A DNA stretch of 64,000 nucleotides from Haemophilus parainfluenzae (GTDB lineage: Bacteria > Pseudomonadota > Gammaproteobacteria > Enterobacterales > Pasteurellaceae). Numbering within the stretch: the first letter of the stretch is position 1; every line of letters starts with the position of its first letter. The stretch covers positions 1,240,001-1,304,000 of the forward strand of contig NZ_CP127167.1 in the NCBI RefSeq assembly GCF_036288925.1. The letters run 5' to 3'. Position numbers and translations under genes: made by a program. This document shows positions 9,635-20,788 of the stretch, piece after piece. The notes beneath the pieces were generated by a model. It worked only from the letters and a program-made list of their open reading frames with translations. It made no database searches and was not told the DNA's origin.

Positions 9635-10315
9635 ATGAAATTAACGCCAGAAATGTTAACCGGCAAATCTCGTAAACATTTGATCAATTTGCCTACACCT
9701 CATTCTCCGAATCATTTTTTGCAAGCAGAGGCAATGAAAGCGTTTCAGGGATTGCAGCAAAGTGCGGTCAAAAATGGCTTTAATTTGCAGCCTGCGAGTA
9801 GCTTTCGTGATTTTGAACGTCAACAACGCATTTGGAATGGTAAATTTAACGGTGAACGCAAGGTTCATGATGATGCAGGAAATCCATTAGATTTAGCGTT
9901 ATTAGATGATTGGCAAAAAGCACAAGCGATTTTACGCTGGTCAGCGCTTCCAGGTGGCAGTCGTCATCATTGGGGAACAGAAATCGATATTTTTGATCCT
10001 GATCTTTTGCCTCAAGGTCAATCTTTACAACTTGAACCTTGGGAATATGAAAAGGGGGGCTATTTCTTTGAACTTAGTGAATTTCTCACTGAAAATCTAC
10101 CGCACTTTGATTTTGCTTTGCCATTTATCAGCCAACCAGAAGGTAAAAAAATAGGCCGAGAGCCTTGGCATATTAGCTATTTACCGTTGGCAGAGCTGGC
10201 ATCACAATTATTTACGCCAGATGTGCTATTGCACGTTTGGCAGAATGAAAAGGTAGAAGGAAAAGAAACGTTAATTACTCACTTGCCTGAGATTTTTGAG
10301 CAATATGTGGTTTAA
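9635..10315 (+). CDS. M15 family D-alanyl-D-alanine carboxypeptidase (VanY-like)
   Basis: This is a 226-residue peptidase of the M15B/VanY type. The zinc-binding motif is SRHHWGTEIDIFD at about residue 108-120, and the second motif EPWHISY is near residue 180. The family removes the terminal D-alanine of peptidoglycan stem peptides. No signal peptide is evident, so the site of action is unclear. It begins one base after dapE and is translationally coupled to it, a natural cell-wall pairing. Confidence 0.88.
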   Translation: MKLTPEMLTGKSRKHLINLPTPHSPNHFLQAEAMKAFQGLQQSAVKNGFNLQPASSFRDFERQQRIWNGKFNGERKVHDDAGNPLDLALLDDWQKAQAILRWSALPGGSRHHWGTEIDIFDPDLLPQGQSLQLEPWEYEKGGYFFELSEFLTENLPHFDFALPFISQPEGKKIGREPWHISYLPLAELASQLFTPDVLLHVWQNEKVEGKETLITHLPEIFEQYVV

Positions 10316-10316
10316 C

Positions 10317-10346
10317 AAAAAACGCAGCAAGTCGCTGCGTTTTTTT
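10317..10346. terminator. Bidirectional terminator between the M15 gene and rapZ
   Basis: Perfect 12-bp inverted repeat AAAAAACGCAGC / GCTGCGTTTTTT with a 5-base loop between convergent genes. Confidence 0.9.
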
Positions 10347-10355
10347 ATAGTTTGA

Positions 10356-11213
10356 TTAATTCTTTTTATTCTTTTCCAAGGATTTATGTTGAATTTTTAC
10401 ATTCTTGCCTTTGGCTTGGAAATATTCACCAATTTGTTGAGCAATGTAAACAGAACGATGTTTACCTCCTGTACAGCCGATGGCAATAGTGAGATAGCTT
10501 CGGTTATTTTGCTCTAACATCGGTAACCACGTTTCAATGTAATTGCGTGTTTGGTAGATAAAATTATTCACTTCATCATGCGCAAGTAAAAATTGTGCAA
10601 CGGGTTCATCAAGCCCTGTCATTGGACGAAGTTCTGGATTCCAGTGCGGGTTAGGTAGAAAACGCACATCAAAGACATAATCGGCATCAAGTGGAATGCC
10701 ATATTTAAAGCCAAACGATTCAACCACGATCTTAAGTTCTTTATCTGTATTACCACGTAAAACTTCTCTTAAACGTTTAGATAACGCATGGGTAGAAAGT
10801 TGTGCGGTATCAATAATAAAATTAGCATGTTGAATTAAAGGCTCAAGTTGTTGATATTCTAAATCAATCGCTGATTCAAGCGGGAGATCTTGTGCTGAAA
10901 GTGGATGAAGACGACGTGAATCGCTGTAGCGACGAATAAGTGTACTACGATCGCTGTCCAAAAAGATGATTTTGACGGAATAAGTAGCTTGAATATCTGT
11001 CAGAATCTTGTCTAAATCAGCACTTGAATGAGGAAGATTTCGAATATCAAGACTGATTGCAACAGCTGTTTGAGTTTTGGCGAGAATATTGGTGAGTTGA
11101 GGAAGTAAATCGAGAGGGAGATTATCCACGCAATAATAGCCTATATCTTCCAAAGATCGTAATGCGACAGATTTCCCTGCGCCGGAGCGACCGCTGATAA
11201 TAATAATTTCCAT
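10356..11213 (-). CDS. rapZ: RNase adapter protein RapZ
   Basis: RapZ (YvcJ/YhbJ family, 285 residues) is a nucleotide-binding protein that in enterobacteria presents the small RNA GlmZ to RNase E and so controls glmS. The Walker A motif [12 protein letters not shown] is at residues 8-19, and the C-terminal RNA-binding domain has [16 protein letters not shown] and a basic tail ending KSLEKNKKN. It is the last gene of the lptC-lptA-lptB-ptsN-rapZ row. No glmZ-like RNA was recognised in the window. Confidence 0.95.
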   Translation of the reverse strand: MEIIIISGRSGAGKSVALRSLEDIGYYCVDNLPLDLLPQLTNILAKTQTAVAISLDIRNLPHSSADLDKILTDIQATYSVKIIFLDSDRSTLIRRYSDSRRLHPLSAQDLPLESAIDLEYQQLEPLIQHANFIIDTAQLSTHALSKRLREVLRGNTDKELKIVVESFGFKYGIPLDADYVFDVRFLPNPHWNPELRPMTGLDEPVAQFLLAHDEVNNFIYQTRNYIETWLPMLEQNNRSYLTIAIGCTGGKHRSVYIAQQIGEYFQAKGKNVKIQHKSLEKNKKN

Positions 11214-11247
11214 CTGCGTGATTCCTTATGGTGGTTAGTAGGTTAGG

Positions 11248-11766
11248 TTATACCTCTTGAGGTTCAATATTATCTAAATTTGTGTCGTCTTCAGATTCTT
11301 CTGAATGATCGGCATATTCAAAAATTTGCCAAATTTCATCCGCACTTTGTGCAGAGCGAAGTTGTTTAATTAAGCTTTTATCGGTTAATTTTTTAGTGAG
11401 CTTAGCCAAAACAGGGATGTATTCTTGGCAGAGATTTTCTGGTACGAGCACCGCAAAAACGATATCTACCGGTTTGTTATCTGCAGAGTCATATTCAACA
11501 GGACTGTCTAACTGCATAAATATGGTTAATATTTTATCTAAAACATTTTTAGGTAATTTGGCTTTAGGCATTGCGACGCCATTACCTAATCCAGAATTGC
11601 CTAATTTTTCTCGTTCAAATAAACATTCAAAACAAGCCTGCTCGCCATTTTCGCCATGAAGTTTCTCCACAACGAAAGCTGCAATGGATTCAAATAATCG
11701 TTTCTTGCTAGAAAAAACAACCCCCTGACGAATATCATCAGGGGAGAGGAAGGTCGTAAATTTCAT
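11248..11766 (-). CDS. ptsN: PTS IIA-Ntr-like protein PtsN lacking the active-site histidine
   Basis: This 172-residue EIIA-Ntr domain protein aligns along its length with E. coli PtsN (FEREKLGNSGLGNGVAMP..., QLRSAQSADEIWQIF). In PtsN the phosphorylated histidine lies in GNGIAIPHG; here the same place reads GNGVAMPKA, so lysine replaces it. The protein therefore cannot take phosphate from NPr in the usual way and may act as a constitutively unphosphorylated regulator. The C-terminal 20 residues are strongly acidic. It sits between lptB and rapZ; rpoN and hpf, present at this site in E. coli, are absent. Confidence 0.9.
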   Translation of the reverse strand: MKFTTFLSPDDIRQGVVFSSKKRLFESIAAFVVEKLHGENGEQACFECLFEREKLGNSGLGNGVAMPKAKLPKNVLDKILTIFMQLDSPVEYDSADNKPVDIVFAVLVPENLCQEYIPVLAKLTKKLTDKSLIKQLRSAQSADEIWQIFEYADHSEESEDDTNLDNIEPQEV

Positions 11767-11768
11767 GG

Positions 11769-12494
11769 TTATAATTTAAATTGCTCACCTAAATAGACAC
11801 GCTTAACGTGCACATCATTCATGACTTCTTCTGGTGTACCCGTGGCAATAATTTTCCCTTCGCCAACAATATAAGCACGTTCACAGACATCAAGAGTTTC
11901 GCGTACGTTATGGTCGGTAATTAACACGCCTAAGCCACGATTACGGAGATCCGTGATGATTTTCTTAATATCCGTGACCGAGATAGGATCCACACCAGCA
12001 AAAGGTTCATCTAGTAAAATAAATTTTGGATTTGCTGCTAAGGCGCGCGCAATTTCCACACGACGACGTTCGCCACCTGAAAGCGATTGTCCCAGGCTAT
12101 CACGAATATGGCTAATATTGAACTCATCAATTAACTCATCCGCTCTCTCTCGGCGTTCCTCAGCAGTGAGATCTTTACGAATTTCTAATACCGCCATAAG
12201 GTTTTCATACACCGTTAAACGACGGAAAATAGAGGCTTCTTGTGGTAAATAGCCAATTCCTCGACGAGCACGTTCATGCATAGGTAATACGCTAATATCA
12301 TTGCCATCAATGGTGATTTTTCCCTGATCGTGACGCACTAAACCAACGACCATGTAGAAAGTAGTGGTTTTACCTGCACCATTTGGACCAAGTAGCCCAA
12401 CAATTTCATTGGAGTTTACGGTTAAACTCACATCAGAAACCACTTTTCGACTTTTATAGCTTTTTGCGAGGAATTCAGCTTGTAATACAGACAT
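11769..12494 (-). CDS. lptB: LPS export ABC transporter ATP-binding protein LptB
   Basis: LptB powers extraction of lipooligosaccharide from the inner membrane with LptFG. It is 241 residues. Walker [15 protein letters not shown] is at about residues 35-48, the signature [15 protein letters not shown] follows, Walker B is [13 protein letters not shown] and the switch histidine is in VLITDHN. It lies 3 bases downstream of lptA and 2 bases upstream of ptsN, so is clearly in one operon. Confidence 0.97.
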   Translation of the reverse strand: MSVLQAEFLAKSYKSRKVVSDVSLTVNSNEIVGLLGPNGAGKTTTFYMVVGLVRHDQGKITIDGNDISVLPMHERARRGIGYLPQEASIFRRLTVYENLMAVLEIRKDLTAEERRERADELIDEFNISHIRDSLGQSLSGGERRRVEIARALAANPKFILLDEPFAGVDPISVTDIKKIITDLRNRGLGVLITDHNVRETLDVCERAYIVGEGKIIATGTPEEVMNDVHVKRVYLGEQFKL

Positions 12495-12497
12495 CGG

Positions 12498-13016
12498 TTA
12501 TTTTTTACCTTTTTGTTGTAATTGAGTTGGAATTAAGATGGTTTGTACTCGCGATTTTCCATTACCATTGGCTTTTAATTGTTGTTTTTTTACATCATAG
12601 GTGATACGTTCACCATTGATTTTACTATCTAATTGTTTTAATTCGGCCTTACCGGTTAATGTTAAGAATTCAGTACCTAAATCATAGTGAACTTTATTTG
12701 CTTTACCATCAACGGGTTTACCGTCATCAAGTTGTTGATGGAAGCTAACTGGGGTGCCAAATGCTTCAACAGTTTCTTTTTTACCTGAATTTTCTGGTGG
12801 ACGAGTAATGACCACTTTATTGGCTTTAATCAAAATGGAACCTTGTGTAATCACAACGTTATCGGTAAAGGTTACCACGCTGTTTTCCATATCTAAAGAT
12901 TGATTATCTGAGACAATATTAATTGGTTTATTGGTATCGTCTTTTAATGCAAAAGCAGATAAAGACGTCATCATTAATGCGGTTAAAAGCAGAATTTTAT
13001 TGTTTGTTGATTTCAT
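12498..13016 (-). CDS. lptA: LPS periplasmic bridge protein LptA
   Basis: LptA is the periplasmic beta-jellyroll protein that bridges LptC to the outer membrane LptDE complex. It is 172 residues with a signal peptide ending near SAFA, followed by PINIVSDNQSLDMENSVVTFTDNV, the typical OstA-like domain start. Its start lies within the last 20 bases of lptC, so the two overlap. The C-terminal tail QLQQKGKK is basic. Confidence 0.95.
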   Translation of the reverse strand: MKSTNNKILLLTALMMTSLSAFALKDDTNKPINIVSDNQSLDMENSVVTFTDNVVITQGSILIKANKVVITRPPENSGKKETVEAFGTPVSFHQQLDDGKPVDGKANKVHYDLGTEFLTLTGKAELKQLDSKINGERITYDVKKQQLKANGNGKSRVQTILIPTQLQQKGKK

Positions 13017-13605
13017 AATATGTTTTTACCTGTTCCTTTAGAGTTGCTACTTGCTGACGTAAATTTCCGACGAGCTTTAAACCACTTGAGTTAAAGTTTA
13101 ATCCATTAATTTTTACTCGCTTATCAGAAGTAATGTCTTGTGTTTTTAAATTAATCACTGCTGCTTCTGTTTCAACACGTTGTAGGCGAGATAAAGGGTT
13201 AAGGCTCTCAGCAACTACACCACCTTCAAGATAGAGCATTTGATCTTTTGTTAATTTTGCCTTTTTGGCACTGAGCTTCCAATTTTGTTTTTCTAATTGA
13301 ATTTTATCGGTTTTATCTTCTTTGTCTTTATTGTCCAAAGAAACATCAAAAAGATAGACTAACGGTGAAATAAAATCCGTATGACCGTCTTGTGTGTAAT
13401 ATTCCACTTTGTCGGAAATCGCAAGATATTGCTTTTTGCCTTCTGGCGAGAATACAGTCGTTTCCATTTTATTACCAACGTATTCTGGGCTATCAGGCTT
13501 TTTAATGAGGCTTTGTAAATCGCTATGATCTTGATTAAGCGAATAATACCAGCCTAATAAAGCCAGGGCGATGACACCTAAAATAATATTCCAACGAATA
13601 TTCAT
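12997..13605 (-). CDS. lptC: LPS export protein LptC
   Basis: LptC is a bitopic inner-membrane protein that receives lipooligosaccharide from LptBFG and passes it to LptA. The start at 13605 gives 202 residues beginning MNIRWNIILGVIALALLGWY, a single N-terminal membrane anchor as expected. A longer frame to 13662 adds 19 residues before the anchor and is not preferred. The 3' end overlaps lptA by 20 bases. Confidence 0.92.
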   Translation of the reverse strand: MNIRWNIILGVIALALLGWYYSLNQDHSDLQSLIKKPDSPEYVGNKMETTVFSPEGKKQYLAISDKVEYYTQDGHTDFISPLVYLFDVSLDNKDKEDKTDKIQLEKQNWKLSAKKAKLTKDQMLYLEGGVVAESLNPLSRLQRVETEAAVINLKTQDITSDKRVKINGLNFNSSGLKLVGNLRQQVATLKEQVKTYYEINKQ

Positions 13606-13686
13606 AAATAACGTTTTTTCCTTCTTAAAAGGGCAGCTAATCATAGCACTTTTTTGACACAAAGTGCGGTCAAAAATAGCCGTATT

Positions 13687-14223
13687 TTAGTCTTCTAAAA
13701 TGAGTGTTTTTAAGATCTGATAAATCTCGCGATAAGCTTTTGATGGCTTATTTTGTTCCTTCTCTTTCTGTGCTGCACGAATCAAATTACGTAATTGTTG
13801 GCGATCTGCAGAAGGATGCTCATTTAACAAATCAGTCAGTGCTGCATCACCTTTCGCAACCAACTCATCACGTAAGATTTCCAACTTATGCAACATGGCT
13901 TGCTGTTGATTATGTTTGTTTTCAATTTTTTCTAACGCTTCACGAATAGGCTCTGCATCAATTGAGCGTAAGAGCTTACCGATATATTGTAATTGGCGAC
14001 GACGCGCCTCTTTTTGCAGGCGTTGCGCTAATTCAATAGCATCTTTCAAGCTATCGTCTAGTGGAACCTTAGTCAGATTTGCTTTGGTTAAGTTCACCAA
14101 TTTCTCGCCGAGTTGTTTTAAATCCTCAGCGTCGCGTTTGATTTCACTTTTACTTACCCAAATAATCTCTTCTTGGTCTTCATCTTCCCAATCAAAGGCT
14201 TCTTTTTTCTTACGTTTTGCCAT
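13687..14223 (-). CDS. yjgA: Ribosome-associated protein YjgA/DarP (DUF615)
   Basis: This is a 178-residue, highly charged helical protein. In E. coli the family binds late 50S ribosomal precursors and promotes peptidyl transferase centre maturation. The N-terminus [19 protein letters not shown], the segment [12 protein letters not shown] and the C-terminus [15 protein letters not shown] are typical. It diverges from pmbA, which in enterobacteria is also its neighbour. Confidence 0.93.
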   Translation of the reverse strand: MAKRKKKEAFDWEDEDQEEIIWVSKSEIKRDAEDLKQLGEKLVNLTKANLTKVPLDDSLKDAIELAQRLQKEARRRQLQYIGKLLRSIDAEPIREALEKIENKHNQQQAMLHKLEILRDELVAKGDAALTDLLNEHPSADRQQLRNLIRAAQKEKEQNKPSKAYREIYQILKTLILED

Positions 14224-14311
14224 TCTATTACCTTATGAAAAATTTGGTGCATTTTAGCATAAACTTTCAAAATAAGATAAAATGGCGCAAATTTTTAATA
14301 GGATTATCATC

Positions 14312-15667
14312 ATGAAAACAGCAGAAAATTTAACCGCACTTTTAAAATCTCAAGAGCAAACATTGCGTGATGCAGTTAGTTTTGCGATTGAAACTGCACA
14401 GAAAGCAGGAGCCACCGCTGAAGTTGGTGTGACAAAAGTGAGTGGTTTATCAGTTTCAACTCGTCTGCAAGAGATTGAAAATGTTGAATTTACTAATGAT
14501 GGGGCATTAGGCATTTCTGTTTATTTAGGCCAACAAAAAGGCAATGCATCCACCTCAGATTTAGGCGAAGAAGCCATTAAAAATACTGTTGAAGCAGCGC
14601 TTGCTATTGCAAAATATACCTCGCCAGATGATTGCACAGGGCTAGCGGATAAAGAACTAATGGCTTTTGAAGCGCCTGATTTAGCGCTTTATCATGGGGC
14701 AAGTATCGATGTCGAACAGGCTACAAAATTAGCTTTAGAAGCTGAAAAATCAGCGTTGGAATACGATGATAAAATTGTGAATAGTAACGGCGCAAGCTTT
14801 AATTCGCATACCGGTGTTCGTGTTTATGGTAATACACATGGCATGCTACAAAGTTACTTATCTAGTCGTTATTCTTTATCTTGTTCGGTGATTGGTGGCG
14901 AGCTAGATCAACTTGAAAATGACTACGAATACACGGTTTCACGTGAGTTTGATGCCCTTTCTTCAGCGGATTGGGTAGGACAGAATTGTGCAAAAAAAGT
15001 GATTGCGCGTTTAAATCCACAAAAATTAACGACACGTGAAGTACCGGTGATTTTCTTAAATGATGTGGCAACAGGATTAATCTCTCATTTAACGGGGGCG
15101 ATTAGTGGCGGCAGCTTATATCGTCAATCCAGTTTCTTGCTCGATCATCTTGGAAAACAAGTATTGCCAGATTGGTTCCAGATTAGTGAGCGTCCGCATT
15201 TGTTAAAACGTTTAGCCTCCACACCTTTTGACAGCGAAGGAGTTCGTACACAGGATCTTGAAATTATTCAAGATGGCGTATTGCAAACCTATTTACTCAC
15301 CAGTTACAGCGGTAGAAAAATGGGTATGAAAAGTACCGGTCATGCTGGCGGTATCCATAACTGGCTCGTGAAACCAAATTTAACGGGCGGATTGACCGCA
15401 CTTTTACGTCAAATGGGCACCGGTTTATTGGTGACAGATGTCATGGGGCAAGGCGTAAATATTGTGACGGGGGATTATTCCCGTGGCGCAGCAGGCTTTT
15501 GGGTGGAGAATGGCGAGATTCAATATCCAGTTGCTGAAATTACGATTGCGGGCCAATTGCAGGATATGTTAAAAAATATTGTGGCAGTAGCAGATGATAT
15601 TGAACATCGATCTAATATCCAAACAGGTTCAATCTTGTTAGATAAGATGAAAATTTCAGGAAATTAA
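14312..15667 (+). CDS. pmbA: Metalloprotease PmbA (TldE)
   Basis: PmbA/TldE pairs with TldD in a heterodimeric metalloprotease that degrades unfolded peptides and matures microcin-like peptides. The start at 14312 gives 451 residues ([16 protein letters not shown]). It is preferred over the in-frame ATG at 14282 because AGGA lies about 8 bases upstream. The central segment [15 protein letters not shown] and the C-terminal [20 protein letters not shown] are characteristic. The metal ligands are carried by TldD, which is not in the window. Confidence 0.93.
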   Translation: MKTAENLTALLKSQEQTLRDAVSFAIETAQKAGATAEVGVTKVSGLSVSTRLQEIENVEFTNDGALGISVYLGQQKGNASTSDLGEEAIKNTVEAALAIAKYTSPDDCTGLADKELMAFEAPDLALYHGASIDVEQATKLALEAEKSALEYDDKIVNSNGASFNSHTGVRVYGNTHGMLQSYLSSRYSLSCSVIGGELDQLENDYEYTVSREFDALSSADWVGQNCAKKVIARLNPQKLTTREVPVIFLNDVATGLISHLTGAISGGSLYRQSSFLLDHLGKQVLPDWFQISERPHLLKRLASTPFDSEGVRTQDLEIIQDGVLQTYLLTSYSGRKMGMKSTGHAGGIHNWLVKPNLTGGLTALLRQMGTGLLVTDVMGQGVNIVTGDYSRGAAGFWVENGEIQYPVAEITIAGQLQDMLKNIVAVADDIEHRSNIQTGSILLDKMKISGN

Positions 15668-15697
15668 TGAACTCCTTAAAAATGATAATAATTCTTA

Positions 15698-15830
15698 TTG
15701 ACATGTAATTTCTTTCTGCTATTATACGCACATCTGTTTAGCAGCGATTGCAGATTGCTCCAACAGGTAGAGTAGAAATTAAATTCGTTAGGGTTAAAAA
15801 GGCTGAAGGTTTAAACTTCAGCCTTTTTTA
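15698..15830 (+). ncRNA. Candidate small RNA gene between pmbA and hpt
   Basis: A near-consensus promoter (TTGACA 15698-15703, 16-base spacer, TATTAT 15720-15725) predicts a start near 15732. About 100 bases later a 13-bp terminator hairpin AAAAAGGCTGAAG / CTTCAGCCTTTTT (15796-15808, 15816-15828) ends in a T-run. No ATG-initiated frame lies between. A direct repeat GATTGC-A-GATTGC is present in the 5' half. It could be a free small RNA or a terminated leader of hpt, whose ATG is 40 bases downstream. No known RNA family is recognised. Confidence 0.6.
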
Positions 15831-15870
15831 TTGTAGAATACGCAAACGATTAGATTAAAAAGGAAAGACC

Positions 15871-16410
15871 ATGAAAAAACACCACGTTGATATTATGATT
15901 TCAGAAGCGGATGTCCGTAGTCGCATAGCTGAACTTGGCGAGGAAATTACGCATTTTTATCAACAAAAAGCCATTGATAAACTGATTGTTGTTGGGCTTT
16001 TACGTGGTTCATTTATGTTTATGGCCGATCTGGTGCGTGAATTAAAATTACCGGTAGAAGTAGAGTTTATGACGACTTCAAGTTATGGTAGCGGGATGAC
16101 GAGTAATCACGATGTGAAAATTACGAAAGATCTTGAAGGGGATATTCGTAATGAACACGTGCTAATTGTTGAGGACATTATTGATACAGGTTATACCCTC
16201 GAAAAAGTACGTGGCATTTTAAATTTACGCGATCCTGCAAGCTTGGCGATTTGTACCTTATTAGATAAACCTTCTCGCCGAGAAGTAGAAGTACCGGTTG
16301 AATGGGTTGGTTTTTCTATTCCGGATGAATTTGTTGTCGGCTATGGTATTGATTACGCTCAACGTTATCGTAATCTAGGCTATATTGGCAAAGTGGTTAT
16401 AGACGAATAA
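15871..16410 (+). CDS. hpt: Hypoxanthine phosphoribosyltransferase
   Basis: Hpt salvages hypoxanthine (and guanine) with PRPP. It is 179 residues. The PRPP loop is [17 protein letters not shown] at about residues 95-111. [17 protein letters not shown] is the pyrophosphate loop and [16 protein letters not shown] the C-terminal signature. AAGGAAAG precedes the ATG. It follows the small RNA candidate and is followed by the left IS1016-like element. Confidence 0.96.
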   Translation: MKKHHVDIMISEADVRSRIAELGEEITHFYQQKAIDKLIVVGLLRGSFMFMADLVRELKLPVEVEFMTTSSYGSGMTSNHDVKITKDLEGDIRNEHVLIVEDIIDTGYTLEKVRGILNLRDPASLAICTLLDKPSRREVEVPVEWVGFSIPDEFVVGYGIDYAQRYRNLGYIGKVVIDE

Positions 16411-16418
16411 TTTATTTT

Positions 16419-17127
16419 TGGGCTGACGTAGATTAGCAAGTGTGCTAGTCTATAAAAATGAAGATAACTCATTGTAAATTAAAGAAGTCTATATGAAATA
16501 AGCTCCTTGAATTTTTTGTATTAGAAGTTACAGCCCGAGCAGGACTGATTTACTCCGTATCCAAGCCAATTCAGCGATTTTTTTACAGAAAAATTCGTGA
16601 AGTCATTAGCTATCATTTAGCCTTTGAAGCCGATGAGGTTTTTGATGGTCAAATTGAGCTTGATGAAAGCTATTTTGGCGGTCCTCGTAAAGGAAAACGA
16701 GGTCGAGGCGCAGCAGGAAAAGTTGCTGTATTCGGTTTGTTAAAGCAACAAGGAAAAGTATTTACGGTAGTGGTAGAAAATACCAGAACAGAGACATTAA
16801 TGCCTGTTATTGCGAGGAAAATCAAGACTAACAGCTGGGTTCATACCGATACTTATCGAAGCTATGATGCTCTTGATGTGAGCAAATTTTACCACTAACA
16901 GTCAATCATTCCGAACTATTTGCGGTGAAACAAAACCACATAAATGGAATAGAAAATTTCTGGAGTCAGGCGAAGAGAATACTCCGAAAATATAATGGCA
17001 TCGACCGAAAAAACTTTCCTTTATTCTTGAAGGAATGTGAATTTTGGTTTAACTTTGGAGCACCCAAAGAACAACTTAAAACATTGCGAAAATAGTGTGG
17101 TATTTAGGGCTAATCTACGTCGGCCCC
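16419..17127 (+). mobile_element. Degenerate IS1016-like element, left copy
   Basis: The left inverted repeat TGGGCTGACGTAGATTAGC (first base T where the other copy has G) and the right end GCTAATCTACGTCGGCCCC are recognisable. The transposase (IS1595 family, DDE-type) is readable from FYRKIREVISYHLAFEADEV through GGPRKGKRGRGAAGKVAVFG to DTYRSYDALDVSKF. It is broken by early indels and a stop (16500 region) and by a frameshift at about 16897 where HH is followed by TAA. Not functional. Confidence 0.85.
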
Positions 17128-17201
17128 AAACATAAACTAAACGAGTTATATTGTACTTGATTTTACTTAGGGTTAAAAGAAAAGTGCGGTTAATTTGATT
17201 A

Positions 17202-17851
17202 TTACATCTTCATCAATTTAAAAACACGTTCAATTTTCACCGCACTTAATTCGCGGTATTTGCCGTTTTCAATGTCATCTATGGTTAAACCTGCTGTGGC
17301 ATAACGCACTAAACTAAACGTAAAGTCGGAAAACCAATATGTGCGGTCATCCGGCGCACTTGGCGATTTTTGCCTTCACTGATTTTGATTTCTAATCAAC
17401 TTGTTGGGATTTGCTTACGTTCGCGAATAGGGGGATTTCGTTCCCATAAAGTTGGTTCGGAAATTAACCGCACTTTAGTAGGTTGCGTTAAGCCATCTTT
17501 CAGTTCTACGCCGTGACGTAAAAAATCTAAGTCTCGCTCGGTGGGAACGCCTTCTACTTGTACCCAATAGGTTTTCTAGGTTTTAAATTTGGGATCCGCT
17601 AAACGGTGTTGTAATGTACCGTTGTTGGTTAAAATCAATAATCCTTCGCTGTCGCGATCAAGACGACCGGATGCATAGATATTAGGAATAAAATCTTTGA
17701 GAGTGGCACGTCCATTTTCATCGGTGAATTGAGTTAACACATCAAAGGGTTTGTTGAACAAAATAATTTTGGTTTCCGCTAAAGAAAGGGGCATAGAACG
17801 AGCTTTTGTCAGTGTTTTTTTATGTTGGCGATAAAATGTTGGCGTTTTCAT
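17202..17851 (-). pseudogene. rluE: rluE-like 23S rRNA pseudouridine synthase pseudogene
   Basis: Reading from 17851, [18 protein letters not shown] and the catalytic segment [17 protein letters not shown] identify a RluE/RsuA-family pseudouridine synthase. The frame is cut by TAG (17576-17578) just before [15 protein letters not shown] and again by TGA (17396-17398) before EIKISEGKNRQVRRM, with no frameshift between. Two nonsense codons make it a pseudogene. It lies at the inner edge of the left IS copy. Confidence 0.85.
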
Positions 17852-17889
17852 AATAAGCTGAATAAGAAATTTAAACGCCAATATAGCAA

Positions 17890-18891
17890 TTATTCGCTGA
17901 GTCTGGCAACTGAACTGCGCGAGATAACTTGGGGTTTAAGAATTAAAGTGCGGTTCGTTTTTTCAGGGTTTTTGATACGTTCCAATAAGGTTTCCACTGC
18001 TAATTTGCCCAATTCTATTTTAGGCTGGTGTACGGTAGTTAACGGCGGGGCAAGGTATTGAGCAAGATCGATATTATCATAGCCAATAATGGACATATCT
18101 TTTGGAACACTTAATTGATGTTTCCAAAGAGTTTGATATGCCCCCACGGCAATAGTATCACTACAAGCAAATACAGCGGTCGGGCGTTCTTTTTGTTGCA
18201 ACAGTTTCTCCATACCTACGATACCGCCCTCAAAATCAAAATGGCTTTCCACAATCCAATTGTGATTTAAGGGAACTTGCGCTTCAGATAAGGCTTTTTT
18301 GTAACCATTTAGACGATTTAAAGCGAGCGGTTTCTGTAAGTTCCCTGTGATAATACCGATTTTTCGGTGTCCCTGTTCAAGCAAATATTGGGTGGCAAGA
18401 TAACCGCCCAGCTCAGAATCTTCTAAGATTTTGTCCGCACTTAATGCCGTTGGCCACCAATCCATTACCACCGCAGGAATACTGAGCTCAAGAGAAAGCT
18501 GTTCCGCCAAATGAGTTTCTGTACTCATCAGCAACAAACCGTCCACCTGTTTTTGGATTAACATCTGCAAACTGCTTTGCAAACGTTGACTGTCGCCATT
18601 GGTATTCGTCAAAATGAGATTGTAATCATTTTTGGCACAATAGCCTTCCACCGCCGCCACCACTTCAGCAAAAAATGGGTTATTGCTGGCAGTGACTAAC
18701 ATACCGATAGTTTGTGTTTTTTTAAGCTTAAAACTACGCGCTAAAGCAGAAGGTTGGTAATTCAATTCACGCACGACTGCCATAATTTTTTCACGCATTT
18801 CATCACTCACAAAGCGTGTCCCATTAATCACGTGGGATACGGTTGATGTGGAAACTTGCGTGATACGCGCGATGTCTTTCATTGTCGCCAT
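17890..18891 (-). CDS. rbsR: Ribose operon repressor RbsR
   Basis: RbsR is a 333-residue LacI/GalR-family repressor. The helix-turn-helix [20 protein letters not shown] is at the N-terminus, followed by the hinge [11 protein letters not shown] and a periplasmic-binding-like sugar domain ([26 protein letters not shown]). It is the last gene of rbsDACBKR. Its expected operator is the 22-base palindrome at 23724-23745 ahead of rbsD. It would release DNA on binding ribose or ribose phosphate. Confidence 0.93.
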   Translation of the reverse strand: MATMKDIARITQVSTSTVSHVINGTRFVSDEMREKIMAVVRELNYQPSALARSFKLKKTQTIGMLVTASNNPFFAEVVAAVEGYCAKNDYNLILTNTNGDSQRLQSSLQMLIQKQVDGLLLMSTETHLAEQLSLELSIPAVVMDWWPTALSADKILEDSELGGYLATQYLLEQGHRKIGIITGNLQKPLALNRLNGYKKALSEAQVPLNHNWIVESHFDFEGGIVGMEKLLQQKERPTAVFACSDTIAVGAYQTLWKHQLSVPKDMSIIGYDNIDLAQYLAPPLTTVHQPKIELGKLAVETLLERIKNPEKTNRTLILKPQVISRSSVARLSE

Positions 18892-18903
18892 GGCTTGAAA
18901 AAT

Positions 18904-19839
18904 CTAATTTTGCTGAGTGAATAAAAAATCTAAGGTTTCCTGTCTTGACGGGATGGACGGTTGCGCCCCTTTGCGCGTCACGCTAATTGCAGCAGCAGCA
19001 TGGGCAAATTTAATGGCATCGAACGTGTTTTTTCCGTCTAAAAGTGCGGTTAAAAATGCGCCGTTAAAAGTATCCCCTGCCGCCGTGGTGTCCTCTGCAT
19101 TAACACGAAAACCTGACACTATTTCGCCTTTTCCGTTTTCGCTCACATACACGCCTTTTGAGCCTAAGGTAATCAGCACCATCGCAATGCCTTTTTGGTG
19201 AAAAATCTGTGCCGCGTTGACCGCACTTTGCTCATCAGTTACGGTAATACCCGTTAAAATTTCCGTTTCTGTTTCATTCGGGGTAATAATATCAATTTGG
19301 CTTAATAATTCATCCGGTAAGCTACGCGCTGGTGCAGGATTTAACACGACTTTTGTACCATGGGCTTTTGCTAATTGTGCCGCCTTAAGAATGGCTGGCG
19401 ACGGCGTTTCAAGTTGCATTAACAAGGCATCCGCTTGAGTGATTTCATCAGCAAACTGCGCCACTTGCGCTTCATCCAAACACGCATTGGCACCCGCTGA
19501 AATCACAATGCTATTTTCACCACTGGCTGCCACTTGGATCATCGCAATCCCTGTGGTTTGCCCTTGTTTTTCCAAAATAGGCGCAACATTAATGCCATCA
19601 TCCGCAAAGGCTTGTTTCATTGTGCGACCAATACCGTCTTCCCCAATGCATCCAATAAAGCTAATGGATGTTGTCGATTTATCACACAACCGCGCTGCCG
19701 CTACCGCTTGATTTGCCCCCTTACCACCATAAGCAATATGATAATCAGAGCCAGTTAGGGTCTCCCCCGGTTTAGCAAAGTGCGGGACAGAAATCACATG
19801 ATCTGCATTAATACTGCCTAGAATTGTGAGTTTTTTCAT
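18904..19839 (-). CDS. rbsK: Ribokinase
   Basis: RbsK phosphorylates ribose to ribose 5-phosphate. It is a 311-residue PfkB-family kinase. GSINADHVISVPHFAKPGET is the N-terminal signature, YGGKGANQAVAAARL the GG motif, and the catalytic aspartate lies in DTTAAGDTFNGAFL. It lies 12 bases upstream of rbsR and 52 bases downstream of rbsB, where a hairpin separates it from the binding-protein gene. Confidence 0.95.
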   Translation of the reverse strand: MKKLTILGSINADHVISVPHFAKPGETLTGSDYHIAYGGKGANQAVAAARLCDKSTTSISFIGCIGEDGIGRTMKQAFADDGINVAPILEKQGQTTGIAMIQVAASGENSIVISAGANACLDEAQVAQFADEITQADALLMQLETPSPAILKAAQLAKAHGTKVVLNPAPARSLPDELLSQIDIITPNETETEILTGITVTDEQSAVNAAQIFHQKGIAMVLITLGSKGVYVSENGKGEIVSGFRVNAEDTTAAGDTFNGAFLTALLDGKNTFDAIKFAHAAAAISVTRKGAQPSIPSRQETLDFLFTQQN

Positions 19840-19858
19840 AATATAGCCTTGGTAAAAT

Positions 19859-19878
19859 AGGGCGTAAATATACGCCCT
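19859..19878 (-). promoter_or_regulatory. Intercistronic hairpin after rbsB
   Basis: Perfect 8-bp stem AGGGCGTA / TACGCCCT with a 4-base loop; the minus strand continues ATTTT. Such hairpins after periplasmic binding-protein genes often stabilise the upstream message or attenuate readthrough into the kinase gene. Confidence 0.6.
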
Positions 19879-19891
19879 TTGAGTTAAATCA

Positions 19892-20788
<897 letters not shown>

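Noticed and set aside
12383..14257. Several plus-strand frames of 70-115 codons opposite lptA to yjgA
   Set aside because: They are antisense shadows of the well-identified minus-strand genes, with no ribosome sites or recognisable domains.
17182..17480. Cluster of AAGTGCGGT/ACCGCACTT words
   Set aside because: These are ordinary Haemophilus DNA uptake signals, found throughout the window, not a special repeat.
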